In this document: one piece after another, positions 43,959 to 54,648 of the stretch
How positions within the stretch are numbered: position 1 is the stretch's first letter
How the letters are laid out: each line of letters opens with the position of its first letter
DNA from: Daucus carota subsp. sativus
Taxonomy: Eukaryota > Streptophyta > Magnoliopsida > Apiales > Apiaceae
Direction: 5' to 3'
Length of the DNA stretch: 64,000 nt
NCBI RefSeq assembly: GCF_001625215.2
Contig: NC_030387.2
Location: forward strand, 4,244,501-4,308,500
Position numbers and translations under genes: made by a program
Notes under the pieces: model-generated
Database searches by the model: none
What the model was told of the DNA's origin: nothing
The model's input: only the letters and a program-made list of their open reading frames with translations

Positions 43959-45407
43959 ACTAAGGTATAGTAATATAGTTTAGAGTTTAGACCAGAAAAT
44001 TTGATGTTTGGAAGTGAAAGCTTAACTTCTTCAAATGTAAACTAATTATAGTGTAGTTTCTTTTATATGTCTTAATCTCCTAGTTTATCAACCTGTAACT
44101 GCCTATGCAATACGTGAGTTTAGCCTTGTACTTTATACGCAACATATAAACTTGCTTCAGAGCTACTTGAATCTGAGATTCAAGAATATATTAGCAATTA
44201 AAGTTGCTAAGTTGGGTTAGGTAGACTCGGGCTCAAACTCTGCCAAAAATTTTTTTTGAAAAAAGGATTTCTAATTTTAAATTTTTTTTGAGTGGCCTGA
44301 GAAACAATGTTGTCTCCCTACCACTGAATGCGGGGTAGATCAGAAATCTGTCATGATCCCTTGAGCAGAATGAACCAGTAAGATAATATTTGCCCCGGAA
44401 ATGAATCGTTAAAAAGATGTAAGAAACTATCATTTGAACTACTTTTAGTTACTGAGTTGCTTGAATTGAGTTTGGTTCCAGTTCTGTAATGGTCTGAAAT
44501 TGAGTATTCTGTGGATACTTTACTCTTGCTTTTAACAAGTTGAAACCTAACAATGACAGTGGCGATATGGATTCGTTACTGGAGTCCGTAGCTTTTGGAG
44601 GCCCGAACTAGATTTGAATTGATATTCTCTGTATAGTAAAAAATTTCACCAGTATCTCGTATACACAGTTCTATCTTCTATGATCAAATCATTATTCACG
44701 AAGAAACAAAGAAGAAGCCAACTAAATAACCTCCTTTCCCCGAAAGTTCAGCATCTCCAAAGAAAAAAGAGCTGCGCTAAGATATATAACAAAAAAAAAA
44801 ATTAGCTTAAAAGTCTCATTTAACCCCATAAATAAAAGAAGGATGTTGATATATGCACACTCTAAATTTGTTGATACACATCTGAGATCCTATTTTATAT
44901 CAAATTATCGTTGTACTATCAACAATCTTTTCCTGGTTGTATCCTTTATTTTTGAATTGATTTATATATGCTATTAATATTAGACTATATTGTAAAGATC
45001 GTCCTAAAAAAGGTTTTATTGAATATACTAAAAAAAATTTTACTGATTATCATATACATAGTCCTTGCGGTAGTTTTATCCCCGGTTGTCAATGAGAACC
45101 GAGTTTGATTCTAACTCATCCCATAAAACTATAAGAACATATATTAATTTGTCAGATATATAAATTTAAATTATTTAAAGGAATCAAAATCAACAATAAA
45201 GTTTTCATCCTCCTTTCTTCAACGGAATTCAATAATAAAACCAGCTAATAAAATACCTCGATAATTTATATTACAATTATATACGTCGGACCAATATATT
45301 ATATACACAATATTGTTTTTCAAGATTTGAATCATGACTTGAGGGAAAGCAAAATAATCAACTGTCTGAGCGTAAGATCAAACAAATTTTTTCTGTTGTA
45401 ATCTATA
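43959..45407. other. Intergenic region, nothing recognised
   Basis: 3' flank of the LRR gene, then AT-rich DNA without coding potential or clear repeats. A few poly-A/T runs near 44250-44290 and 44790. Confidence 0.5.
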
Positions 45408-45588
45408 CTCCCTCCGTCCCACTCAATTGTTTACATTGAAGGGGGACACGGAGACCAAGACAATGTATGAAAAATGAGTAAAGTTTGATGAAAAATGGGT
45501 AAAGTGGCGGGATCTATCAATATTTAATAATAGATTTGAGATAGTGGAGGAAAGTAGTGGGTGTAATAGTAGTTTCTATTGTTAAATA
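45408..45588. mobile_element. Truncated Stowaway-like MITE
   Basis: Starts CTCCCTCCGTCCC after TA (45406-45407). Internal sequence (GGGTAAAGTGGCGGGATC, TAATAGATTTGAGATA) matches the intact MITE at 47448-47748. The right end is missing, because a second MITE starts at 45589. Confidence 0.7.
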
Positions 45589-45972
45589 CTCCCTCCGTCC
45601 CTAAATACTTTTCCTGTTTGTACTTTTCACGTTTGCCAACACACACTTTTGATCGTTAATATCTTTCATTTCGTAGTAGCATTAAATATAAAAATTTCAC
45701 CGTATTAAAGTACTCGTGAATACGAATCTAACAAGATCACTCATGACTATATTTAGTTTTATAGATTAGATGTAAATTAGCAATTTGTCTCATGTTATGA
45801 ACAGTACCGACATTACAAATAGGAAAAGAAAAAAGATACGGAGAGAGTATGAGATAGTAGGGGAAGATAATGAGTGTAATGATGGGAAAAACTTACTATT
45901 TATGGTAATGTAAAGAAATGAGAGGGACATCTCAAAATAGTAACTGTAAAGAGATGAGAGAGACAGAGGGAG
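45589..45972. mobile_element. Stowaway-like MITE with TA target site
   Basis: A 384-bp element from CTCCCTCCGTCCCTAAATA to GACAGAGGGAG, flanked by TA at 45587-45588 and 45973-45974. Its interior differs from its neighbour at 45408, so it is another subfamily sharing the end. Confidence 0.65.
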
Positions 45973-45974
45973 TA

Positions 45975-46765
45975 CTATACTATAATAAGTCAACATATGT
46001 ATAATTTGTAGTCCAAGGTCTTAGTTATATTTTTTGGTTTGATACTCTCCTTTTGGTACTACAAGTCTACAAATGTGGATTGTATTAGTATTATATTGTT
46101 AAACAGTTTCAAATACTAAAAACACTCATAACAATACATTATCATATAATATTTCATTAAAAAAATTATAATGATGTTCTAAATAAAATTATAAATATAC
46201 AATTTTGAATATCTTTTTTTAACAAGAAACCTCATATAACTCTTTTTAACATAAACACAAACCATTACATAACTCTTTCTAACTTTAATCTTAAAAGTTA
46301 TTGTTGTCAAAAAAATCAAGATAACAATATTACGTTTGAAATTTGATTGATTAGATTACTGAATCTTTCAAAGGTATTACACGATCGGCTATGTTTCGAA
46401 AATATTTGAATTTTCTGATTTTTTTTTTTATTTTTAAATCTACGGGTACTAAATTCTGATTAAATGCATATATATAATTTAATTAAAATTCAATCCATTA
46501 ATACTAAAATACTAATAAAATGATGTTAAAATTTAAATTATAAATAATAAATTACGAACTATATACCCGCTCATGGTTCGCACGGATTAAAGGGCTAGTT
46601 ATATTTAAAACAAAGAGATTGTGTTTGCACATGCTTGGTTAAATAATATGCAACCTATTTCGTTTACATGCTAAGCAATCGTAATAAGATTGGATACTCT
46701 TGTTACAGGCTGTATTAGAATTACATATTTTATTTAATTTTATACCTGATTATCGTGCTGATTTA
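45975..46765. other. AT-rich spacer with a Helitron-like 3' end near 46600
   Basis: Mostly featureless. At 46565-46601 ATACCCGCTCATGGTTCGCA and the following CGGATTAAAGGGCTAGT resemble the 3' end of plant Helitrons (GC-rich hairpin remnant, then CTAG before T). The 5' end is not located. Confidence 0.35.
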
Positions 46766-46928
46766 GGTCTGTTTGAGAGTGCTGTTAAAAATTGCTGTGC
46801 TGTGCAGTTTTTCAGCTAAAAGCTGCTGTTCGAAAAAGCTGCTTTTAAATTTACCAAACAGTTTTTCACGTGCTTTTCAGTAAAAAGCTGTTGTTACTAT
46901 CTGCAACAGTAATCCCAAACAATACCCT
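46766..46928. mobile_element. Small hAT-like MITE
   Basis: Imperfect terminal inverted repeats: GGTCTGTTTGAGAGTGCTG on the left, and GGGTATTGTTTGGGATTACTG on the minus strand of the right end. The interior has many AAAAGCTGC and GCAGCTTTT pieces in inverted order. No clear target duplication. Confidence 0.45.
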
Positions 46929-47388
46929 ATTGCCAAGATTAGCAATCGGCCGGATCGGACCGTCCATTACTAATCAAGTTACAAGATTGTACAGGCAGCT
47001 CCATGGGAAAAAACAAACACCTACAATGCATGTAGACTTTGAATTATATATTCAAAGTCTGGTCATGCCTGTGATTAGATTCAGCGCCACTGATTTGCAT
47101 TCGGGACCAAAATAATTGATGAAAGTAAAATACAAAAGAATATAATTACGTTTTATTAATTATTTAAGATTAATAAGACTCAAATAAAATAAGCTAATAT
47201 TTTTTGAGTTAATTATGAATGAAAATCTAAAATTTATTTAACTTCCTCCCGTTCCATCTCCAGCTATTATATATCAATCATAGATGTACGTAAAACTAAA
47301 ATGAAAATTACATCTATTTTTAAACAAATTCAGATTCGGATACGACTTTTGCCTTTTATATATATCCTTGATGGAATGGTGTTGCATT

Positions 47389-48338
47389 TAGGGGTGTAAA
47401 TGAGTCGAGCCGAGCCGAACTCTAGAGTGCTCGTGTATCGTTTGTTACTCCCTCCGTCCCAATTTAAGTGACTTGGTTTGACTTTCACGGAGATTAAGAA
47501 AAAGGTAGTAAATGTAGTTGAAAAGTGGGTAAAGTGGTGGGACCCATCAATATTTAATAATAGATTTGAGATAATGGAGGAAGGTAGTGGGTGTAATAGT
47601 GTTTATTTAATAAAAAAAGAGTATAAAATAGAGAGGTAGTGGGTGTAATAGTGAAAAGTAGTGTTCAAAAATAGTAAGTATTGTAGGTTCATTCTTTTTG
47701 GGACGTCCCAAAAAGGAAATGAGGTCACATAAAATGGGACGGAGGGAGTATAAAATTAGCGAACTCGAGCTCGAGCTTGGATCGAGCCAAAAATATTGTT
47801 TGAGTATCGACTCATTAAGGAATAACTCTATTCACGAACGGCTCATTAATTTTGTTCACGAGCTTGTTTAATAAACTTTGCTAACGATCTAGCTTATACT
47901 CATAAATTTATTTGCGAGCTTTTTTTATTTAATTTAATTAAAAAAGATAAATTAAAATTCTAACAATATTTTAACTTATGTTCTAAGAAATCATAAACTC
48001 ATAATAAATTCATAATAACTACGCTCACGAGTAATGTTCACGAGGCACGCTCACGAGTCATGTTCACGAGGCACGCTCACGGGTCGAGTTCATGAACCAT
48101 GTTCACGAGCTAGTTCACGAACTACACTCCCGAGCCAAGTGCACGTAATCATAATTCCAACTTGTTTGCGAACTATCGAGTCGAACTCTACTGTGCTCAA
48201 GTTCAGCTCGTTTATAAAACGAACCTTAAAATTGTGTTCAAAATCAACTCGTTTATGAATCGAACCGAGTTCGAACTGAGTTTTTTTTTAACCGAACACC
48301 GAACGGTTATCGAGCGTATCAACTCATTTACGGCCCTA
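47389..48338. mobile_element. Non-autonomous hAT-like element with 8-bp target duplication
   Basis: Ends TAGGGGTGTAAATGAG on the left and, on the minus strand of the right, TAGGGCCGTAAATGAG. It is flanked by identical 8-bp GTTGCATT at 47381-47388 and 48339-48346, the size expected for hAT. The interior is full of GAGCTCGAGC and TTCACGAG type repeats, including a tandem CACGAGTCATGTTCACGAGG array at about 48020-48130. No transposase. A Stowaway MITE is nested at 47448-47748, leaving about 650 bp of own sequence. 46929-47380 and 48347-48869 show nothing else. Confidence 0.8.
47448..47748. mobile_element. Intact Stowaway-like MITE nested in the hAT-like element
   Basis: A 301-bp MITE with perfect 14-bp inverted ends CTCCCTCCGTCCCA and TGGGACGGAGGGAG, flanked by TA at 47446-47447 and 47749-47750. 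Same subfamily as the truncated piece at 45408. Confidence 0.85.
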
Positions 48339-48869
48339 GTTGCATTCTTTGTTGAGTCAACCAATAATTAACAATTTTGTTTATCAAGTTGACCGTGACT
48401 CTGCCCAACCAGTATGCCCAGGCACTAATATAGGAACATGATTTCTCAACAAGTAACCACCGCAACACGGGACATGCTCTCCACGCGTCTCCGTTGAACA
48501 TTTCCGTATTGTGAATTTACAACTTGCCTAGGGACCCTGGTGGTCAGCTAACGAACAATATCAATAACCAATTTATACAAAAATTACGGAATCAGCCTGA
48601 ACCGTTATTTAAATTAAAGAAATTTCCGAATCCTAATACAATCATTTACTTAAATGTGTATACCTCGTGCTTAGATCAACAGGAATAAAGGTACGATACA
48701 GTTAGAATAAGTTTTGTAAAAAAATGTTGTTTAAAAATCAGATAATTGTTTAATAATATTTTGATATTCGTTTATTTTGAATTATAATATAAAAACAGAG
48801 ATGTTTTTAGTAGGATTTGATAGTATTATTTTGATATTTGTTAATCTTTAGATATAATATAAAGAAATG

Positions 48870-49082
48870 ATGTTTTGGTTAAGGTTTGATAGTTAAATCT
48901 GCAACAGTTTTATGCAAAAACTGAAAAGTAACTTTTCGAAAAAATATGAAACGATTTATTTTTTCTAAATGCAGCTTTTCAGTTAAAAATTATTCGAATT
49001 TTTTTTTTTAATTTTACTAAACAACCGATTTTCATAAAAAAAACTGTTGTTACCGTCTGCAACAGCATACCAAACATTACCT
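48870..49082. mobile_element. Second small hAT-like MITE
   Basis: Shares CTGCAACAG/CTGTTGCAG blocks and GTTTGG-type ends with 46766-46928 (right end GCAACAGCATACCAAACATT). Left edge uncertain. AT-rich direct repeats upstream (48720-48870) may belong to it. Confidence 0.4.
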
Positions 49083-49495
49083 AAATCAATGAAGAGTTTG
49101 TGAAATAAAAATAAGATTTAATAAAATTTGATCATATCACCATATATTGATCGATATATCCTTCCGATACAAATCACAATCTCGCAGGACTGCGATAGTT
49201 GTAATTTCCACTGTTAAGCTAAACGTACAAGCAAATATATTTCACAAATTGGCTGTTTATATATTTGACCTTGTGTATTAAAATATTAATACATGGATTG
49301 CCGCCACAAATGGTACAGTAACATTCTCATCATTTTCTAATCCGGTGCTTATCTCTTTGACAATTCGAAAATCATATCTCATTTGCGTGAGAATCACTTC
49401 TTCTGCCCTTCCTCGACTTTTACTCGCTCCATGCACTTTCCTATTCTTTTCTGCCTCCTCATGCACAAACACTACTAGTCTCCTGCTCTCCTCCA

Positions 49496-49502
49496 TATAA
49501 AT
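49496..49502 (+). promoter_or_regulatory. TATA box of the IDA-like gene
   Basis: TATAAAT, about 104 bp before the ATG at 49600. A start site near 49525 would give a leader of about 70 nt, made mostly of CT repeats. Confidence 0.55.
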
Positions 49503-49539
49503 TCCCCTTCATTCCTTAACTAAAATTTTCACACACAAT

Positions 49540-49598
49540 CTCTCTCTCTCTCTCCCCCTCTCCCTCTCTCTCCCTCTCCTTCTCTCTCTCTCTCTCTC
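49540..49598 (+). repeat. (CT)n-rich 5' leader
   Basis: Runs of CTCTCT interrupted by CCC, reaching up to the ATG. Pyrimidine-rich leaders of this kind are common in plant genes. Confidence 0.85.
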
Positions 49599-49599
49599 C

Positions 49600-49848
49600 A
49601 TGACTAACCCGAAAAGCTACATTTCATGGAAACTCTTGAGTATTTTTTGCATTCTTATTCTTTCAACGAGTCCTTGCACAGCAACCAGACCGGGAAGAAT
49701 GATGATGACGACGACGAAGGAAGTTCTGCCGGAGATAATCCCGGAGAACATGAAGCATTACCAGCCCAGATACCAAGGATTGGTTTCCAGCAAGTTACCC
49801 AAAGGAGACAATCATCCTCGTCCTGGTCCATCTAAGCGCCACCACTGA
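49600..49848 (+). CDS. IDA-like secreted peptide hormone precursor
   Basis: Single-exon gene of 82 codons. Residues 1-28 form a signal peptide (WKLLSIFCILILSTSPCTA), followed by a variable spacer (29-64). The C-terminal 17 residues, LPKGDNHPRPGPSKRHH, align without gaps to the conserved active region of the INFLORESCENCE DEFICIENT IN ABSCISSION family (LPKG at the start, PSKRH at the end). In Arabidopsis this region is cut out, its central proline is hydroxylated and it is sensed by HAESA-type receptor kinases in organ shedding and root emergence. Here that proline (Pro77) and SKRH are kept. The middle VPIPPSA is replaced by DNHPRPG and the last Asn by His, and the peptide ends at the stop with no tail. 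The ligand is plausible but divergent; it could also be a related PSKRH-type stress peptide. Confidence 0.8.
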   Translation: MTNPKSYISWKLLSIFCILILSTSPCTATRPGRMMMTTTKEVLPEIIPENMKHYQPRYQGLVSSKLPKGDNHPRPGPSKRHH

Positions 49849-50101
49849 TTAATTACTACTCGATGAGCATAAATTTGTATAGACTAGAGATTGCCGATTA
49901 CTAGTTGTTAAATATAATCTACACATCTTGTATATGTTCATTCTTCAATCAGGTTGAATAGGTATTATTAATACAAGCTCCATTTAGTTGAGCTTTAGCT
50001 TGATGATCAGATCGAATGAGCGTTATTTTCTTGCTTTCGTCTACTCGAAAATTACTGTATACTAGGATTATTTTATTTGTAAGATTGTTTATATAATTAA
50101 A

Positions 50102-50280
50102 GAGTAGTGCTAGGTGCACATAATTGTGTACAGAAAATTTGTACATAATGATGTGGCAGGTGATGTGGTGGGTTTTAATTGGAGTGGTTGGTGTAAATGC
50201 AGGGGGGCATCCAATTAGAATCCACCACATGTCATTATGTACATGTTTTTGTACACAATTATGTGCATCAAGCATTTTTC
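50102..50280. mobile_element. Mutator-like MITE with 9-bp target duplication
   Basis: A 179-bp, almost fully palindromic element. Left end GAGTAGTGCTAGGTGCACAT; the right end on the minus strand is GAAAAATGCTTGATGCACAT, and both continue into AATTGTGTAC. It is flanked by ATAATTAAA at 50093-50101 and 50281-50289. The 9-bp duplication suits Mutator-like elements. It lies about 250 bp past the IDA-like gene stop. Confidence 0.75.
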
Positions 50281-50289
50281 ATAATTAAA

Positions 50290-51126
50290 TATACATTTTT
50301 GTTCCATTCTTATCCAACAGGTCATTTATATTTGTTCGAATCTTATATAACACTGTTTCTGCATTAATATTCAAGATGTAGATGCAAATATATTTCTTTC
50401 TTTCTTATGAATGTTAGAGAAATGCAATATATATTCTATACAAAAATAACTATTAGAAAGTCAAACATAAAATAAAAATCGTTATTGGCGAATTGGTGGT
50501 GACTCGTGAGTCAGCGACGCGGTCTCGAGCGATTTTCGCGAGTCGGTGCTTCGTATCTCTTGAAGGAGTCATTAGTCAACATGAAAAACATACGAGTAGT
50601 ACTTAAAATACTAGCGGGGGGTGGCAGTTGGTTAGGTAAAGACGTGCATCAGAAGGTTTGACATTAGTTCAACCTTTCTGATTTCTCACAGACAAATCCA
50701 ATAATAACCTAAATATCCAAATTCACATTGGTTCAGTCTTAAATTTTTCAAATAATATCTAAATCTGGGTCTAAATTTAGGCCGGTACTAATCACCGATC
50801 TAAATTAACAGAATAAAATTTTAACATTCTATTTTTATATATTTAATTAATTAATTATACTAGCTTATATCACGTGCCATGCACGGTGATTTGTAGCATG
50901 TGTAATTTTATTGTCTATATTTTAGTTTTAATTGAAATACAAACTAATCATAGTGACCAAATTTTAAATATTTTGACTTAATTGATAATAAAAAGATTTA
51001 TTAGAACACATTATATGTTAAGTAGACCCGTAGAATAATATCGAACGGCTGATAAAACTCGATCAACCATTAAAATTATTAATATTTTTTTAATAGAAGA
51101 ATAATTTTGCTTTAAATAATTCCCTT
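50290..51126 (-). mobile_element. Spacer with a Helitron-like 3' end (minus)
   Basis: At 50858-50890 the minus strand reads CCGTGCATGGCACGTG, a short hairpin, followed by ATATAAGCTAG and then T. This is the usual form of plant Helitron 3' ends. The other end is not located. The rest of the stretch shows no gene. Confidence 0.4.
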
Positions 51127-51388
51127 CTTCTTTTTTTGACGAAATGCAAAGAATTTAATAAATAACCGAAACTCAGCTGAGACAAACCCTCGAACTGTCA
51201 ATTACAACCTGATTAAGAAACAAAAAACGAGCTAAATATATAGCCGCTTTGTTTTCAGATCGCTTAACAAATAAAATATTTAAATTCTTTGAACCAAAAA
51301 GTATTACAATCAAATCTCGAACAATCCAACCTACATCAGTTGTGAACATAGTAGCATCACAATTGACCTTCACATAAGCAGCAGCATC
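51127..51388 (-). pseudogene. LINE RNase H remnant, 3' part with A-rich tail
   Basis: On the minus strand 51173-51390 reads AAAYVKVNCDATMFTTD, VGWIVRD and FVKRSENKAAIYLARF, the layout of the RNase H-like domain at the end of plant LINE reverse transcriptases. After the stop there is a short 3' part ending TTTCGTCAAAAAAAGAAGAA at about 51125-51145, an A-rich tail. The upstream part of the domain lies beyond the CACTA insertion at 53404-53560. Confidence 0.65.
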
Positions 51389-51391
51389 TGT

Positions 51392-53400
51392 CACAACAAG
51401 AAAAAAGCTAATAGACATCAGTTTCTGGCCGATGTCTTTCATTTTTTTGACCGATGTTGATGTCGGTGATGTCTATTCTAGACATCGTCCACAAACTGAT
51501 GTCTTAACCTTCATTACACATCATTTATAACTGAAATTCAGATGTCTATGTCACCTTTTTTTTATAAAATATATTACTTATAATTAGGTTCATATTAAAA
51601 TTACTTGCATTTTAAGCCATTAAACATATAATTACACTAAGTAGTTAAAGTCTTAGACATCAACTTTTACACAAAAAAGTGATTTCTATTTTGTTTTAAA
51701 CAGCACCTAATACTAATGTCTATTTTTCTTTGCACATTAGTTTCATCAAAAACCCTGATGTCTATTTTTTTTTTGCACATCAGTTTCCTAAAAACACCTG
51801 ATTTATATGTTAGTCTTAGACATCGATTTTTATATGATAAAAGTGATGTAGATTTTAGTTTTAGACATCAGTTTTGCAACAATAAATCGATGTATACCTT
51901 AGTTTTAGACATCCATATTTGGTAAAAATAATCCGATGTACTTGTTACAATTAGACATTACTTTCTAAAGTTATATTGAGAAACTAATGTACTTTCATGC
52001 AAAAAAAGAATTTAAAAACTAGCATTTGTAATTATCCAGCCATATATTAATATTACACCATTCGTAACATATATCCAACTAATTGTCAATATAATGCGAA
52101 GGAATTATCTAAAGTCCGGTTAGAAGGAGTTATTAAGATGTTTATTTGTTAAACCACCGCAGATGTGAAGAGTGAGTTTAGTTATATTATAAAATAGTTT
52201 CATTGTAGAAAGACGACAGAGAAACGCAGCAAGTGGGAGTTTTCAGAACCAGGAACTGTAAATATGTGCATTTAACATTCCACGTCACTAGCACAATGTT
52301 CATATACAATCTTAAGCCAAATTCTGTAGAGGCATTTGTATAATCACCTGAATCACATCAAAGTAAATGCAGGTAAGACACATTGCAGTTAATATACATC
52401 AATAATTCTTCAAATGACCTCAACTACATCTAAATATGTCTGGTTTGCAAAGTACTATCATGACACAATGTCCTCACTGTAGCATAGAAAATGCAAGTTT
52501 TGACCTCTGAACCAGCGAGGCACTATAATTATCTACAAATATAAAAACAACCGCAACCTTAATCCACCAAAATCAGCTCAATCGAATTGTATGTATCAGA
52601 TTTACAAGGTGCACATAAAACAGCACAAAATCAAATAATTGTAACAGCTTAATTCGAATCCAAGCTGATTATGCTTAAAAATTGTCTATCTTAACCTAAA
52701 CTAGGTTTTCAGACAAAATAAATAAATTCAAAAAATAAATAACAATTAGCTTAAATAAAGCCACAGCCAGAACCCAGTAACAATTAACAAAATAAATAAC
52801 AAAATTAGGGTTTCAATTTCATAAAACCCCCAATTTTAAGAACTCGGATTTTGATTTACAAAACTATGGTCTCGATTTATAAGCAAAAGAGAAGAGACAA
52901 ACCTAACTGAAACAGAGAGAGAGCTGAGTGGAGAAAGCAAAGAGAGCGGCGGAGAAAGCTGAGCGGAGCTGTTAGACGAGGAGAGAGCTGAGAGTGGTGG
53001 TGGTGAGTAGCGAGAGAGAGCTGAGAGCCGAGGTGGAGAGAGACGGCGGTGTTCGATCTTGAGAGAGTCGAGAGAGTCGAGAGAGAGTGATAGTAGTTTT
53101 TAGTTTTGCGGTGTTTAGTTTTTTTGTCTAAATGTATCTCAGATGGAAACAAAAAACATTAAGGAGGGAGTAATATTTTGATACTAAGGAAAGAATATTT
53201 GACTAAGGGGGGAAAATAATTGGGGGGCCACGGGCTTAATTTTAATAATGAACTTTAGACATCAGTTTTAAAATCCGCAATGTCTTAAAACTATAAGGAC
53301 ATCGAATAAAAATGAGATAATGTCTATTATGCTTTAGACATCAGTCGCCAAAGTGATCGATGTCTAATGTGTGATGTTTATTAATAGTTTTCTTATAGTG
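51392..53400. mobile_element. Non-autonomous CACTA element with 3-bp target duplication
   Basis: Starts CACAACAAGAAAAAAGC and ends on the minus strand CACTATAAGAAAACTATT; flanked by TGT at 51389-51391 and 53401-53403. Many AGACATC and GATGTCT units lie in both subterminal zones (51410-51980 and 53260-53380). The 2,009-bp body has no transposase. Its centre (52060-53110) looks like captured non-coding gene sequence on the minus strand: a GA-rich leader at 52900-53100 followed by TTAGGGTTT-like sequence. Frames across the GA-rich stretch are low-complexity. Confidence 0.85.
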
Positions 53401-53403
53401 TGT

Positions 53404-53560
53404 AGCCCAATTTTCAGAATTATCAGTTACATCCACTGATATTGGATCAAAAATGACCCCAAAACATGAACAATATTATGTCGTGAAAGGTGAGCTCTTG
53501 CAATATTTACCACCGTGCCATATTTGATACAAGCCATACGGATCACCCAAAATATCATAT
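53404..53560 (-). pseudogene. LINE RNase H remnant, upstream part
   Basis: Joining this to 51391 by removing the CACTA element and one TGT gives a continuous minus-strand frame, SENWATDAAAYVKVNCDA. The preceding codons (DPISVDVTDN) are also open. Further out the frame is lost. Confidence 0.6.
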
Positions 53561-54648
53561 AACACCTTCTTGAAAACGTCACCGAAATTCATAACAAGAC
53601 ACACGGAAACATTAAAACAACACAAACATCCCAAAAAGATGGGCACAACCTTGATGACAAGGTACTCAACAAGAACTCACCCAAAAGGATTAGATCTTGG
53701 TTTTATTGATGAAACTGATAAATATAAAAGAAGATGGAAGAGCGAAGATGATTAATTAGGAGAACAGATGAAGGATGAAGAGCGGAGAAGTGGTGGTTAG
53801 AATTTTGAAGGTCGACTCTCAAAATTGCAAACCCTAATTTTGATCGCGTTGTTGGTATATATTGTTGTTTTGGTAGTAGTGATTGGACCAGACATTTGCA
53901 ATCCAAATAATTCCCATCTTCTTTGTTTTGCAAAGAATGGACATCGAAGGGATATTGTAAATGTGATGTTTAAATAAATATTTTAAGTGTTTGGATTTTA
54001 GATAACCGAAAGATGCAAAGTTACATCAACATATACAAATTAACATTTATTAGTGACTTTATAATTTGATGTGCACATAACATAAATGAATCGCATACCG
54101 CGATAATTGTATATATTTTAATATTACAATAAAATGATTGTGTTATTAAAATCTAATATTAAAATTTAAATCAACTGACATGTAAACTGAAAAGTAATAA
54201 AAAAATATTTAAAAATTTTTTCCTGAAGACTAGAGTTTCACGAGAATGAGGTTATATCCCCTCAAAACGATCATTCACATATTTAATGTGATTCTGCATG
54301 ATATAAATAGATTATACCTCGTTAGTTGTGTATAATTTAATATTATAATGAAAAAAATATATTATTAAAATCAAATTTAAAATGCAAATGACCAAAGGAA
54401 AATTTAAAAAGTTAAAATAAAATCTTTAACGTTTCTTTTTATATTCGAATAAAGTTTATATTAATGAGGATCAGGTTATATCTCAAATAAAGCAATCATT
54501 CACATATATATTAAATTAGAAATTCAAGTCAAGTATTTATTAATTTAACATGACTAATATTATTAGTATTTTAATTATTAATTTTTTTGAAATTGAACAC
54601 ACATAAATTCTAAACTTTTTTAGCAGATTTAATATTAATAGTAAACAA
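53561..54648. other. AT-rich region with a degenerate tandem repeat
   Basis: 53570-53755 has an open plus frame with no recognised domain. From about 54060 to 54520 a ~230-bp unit (containing CGATAATTGTATATATTTTAA and CATTCACATATTTAATG blocks) occurs about twice with many changes. No gene call. Confidence 0.4.

Noticed and set aside
49278-49496. Minus frame of 72 codons upstream of the IDA-like gene
   Set aside because: Lies in the promoter of the plus-strand gene and has no recognised domain; kept as unlikely.
52877-53152. Minus frame of 91 codons inside the CACTA element
   Set aside because: GA-rich low-complexity sequence; more like a leader than a coding region.
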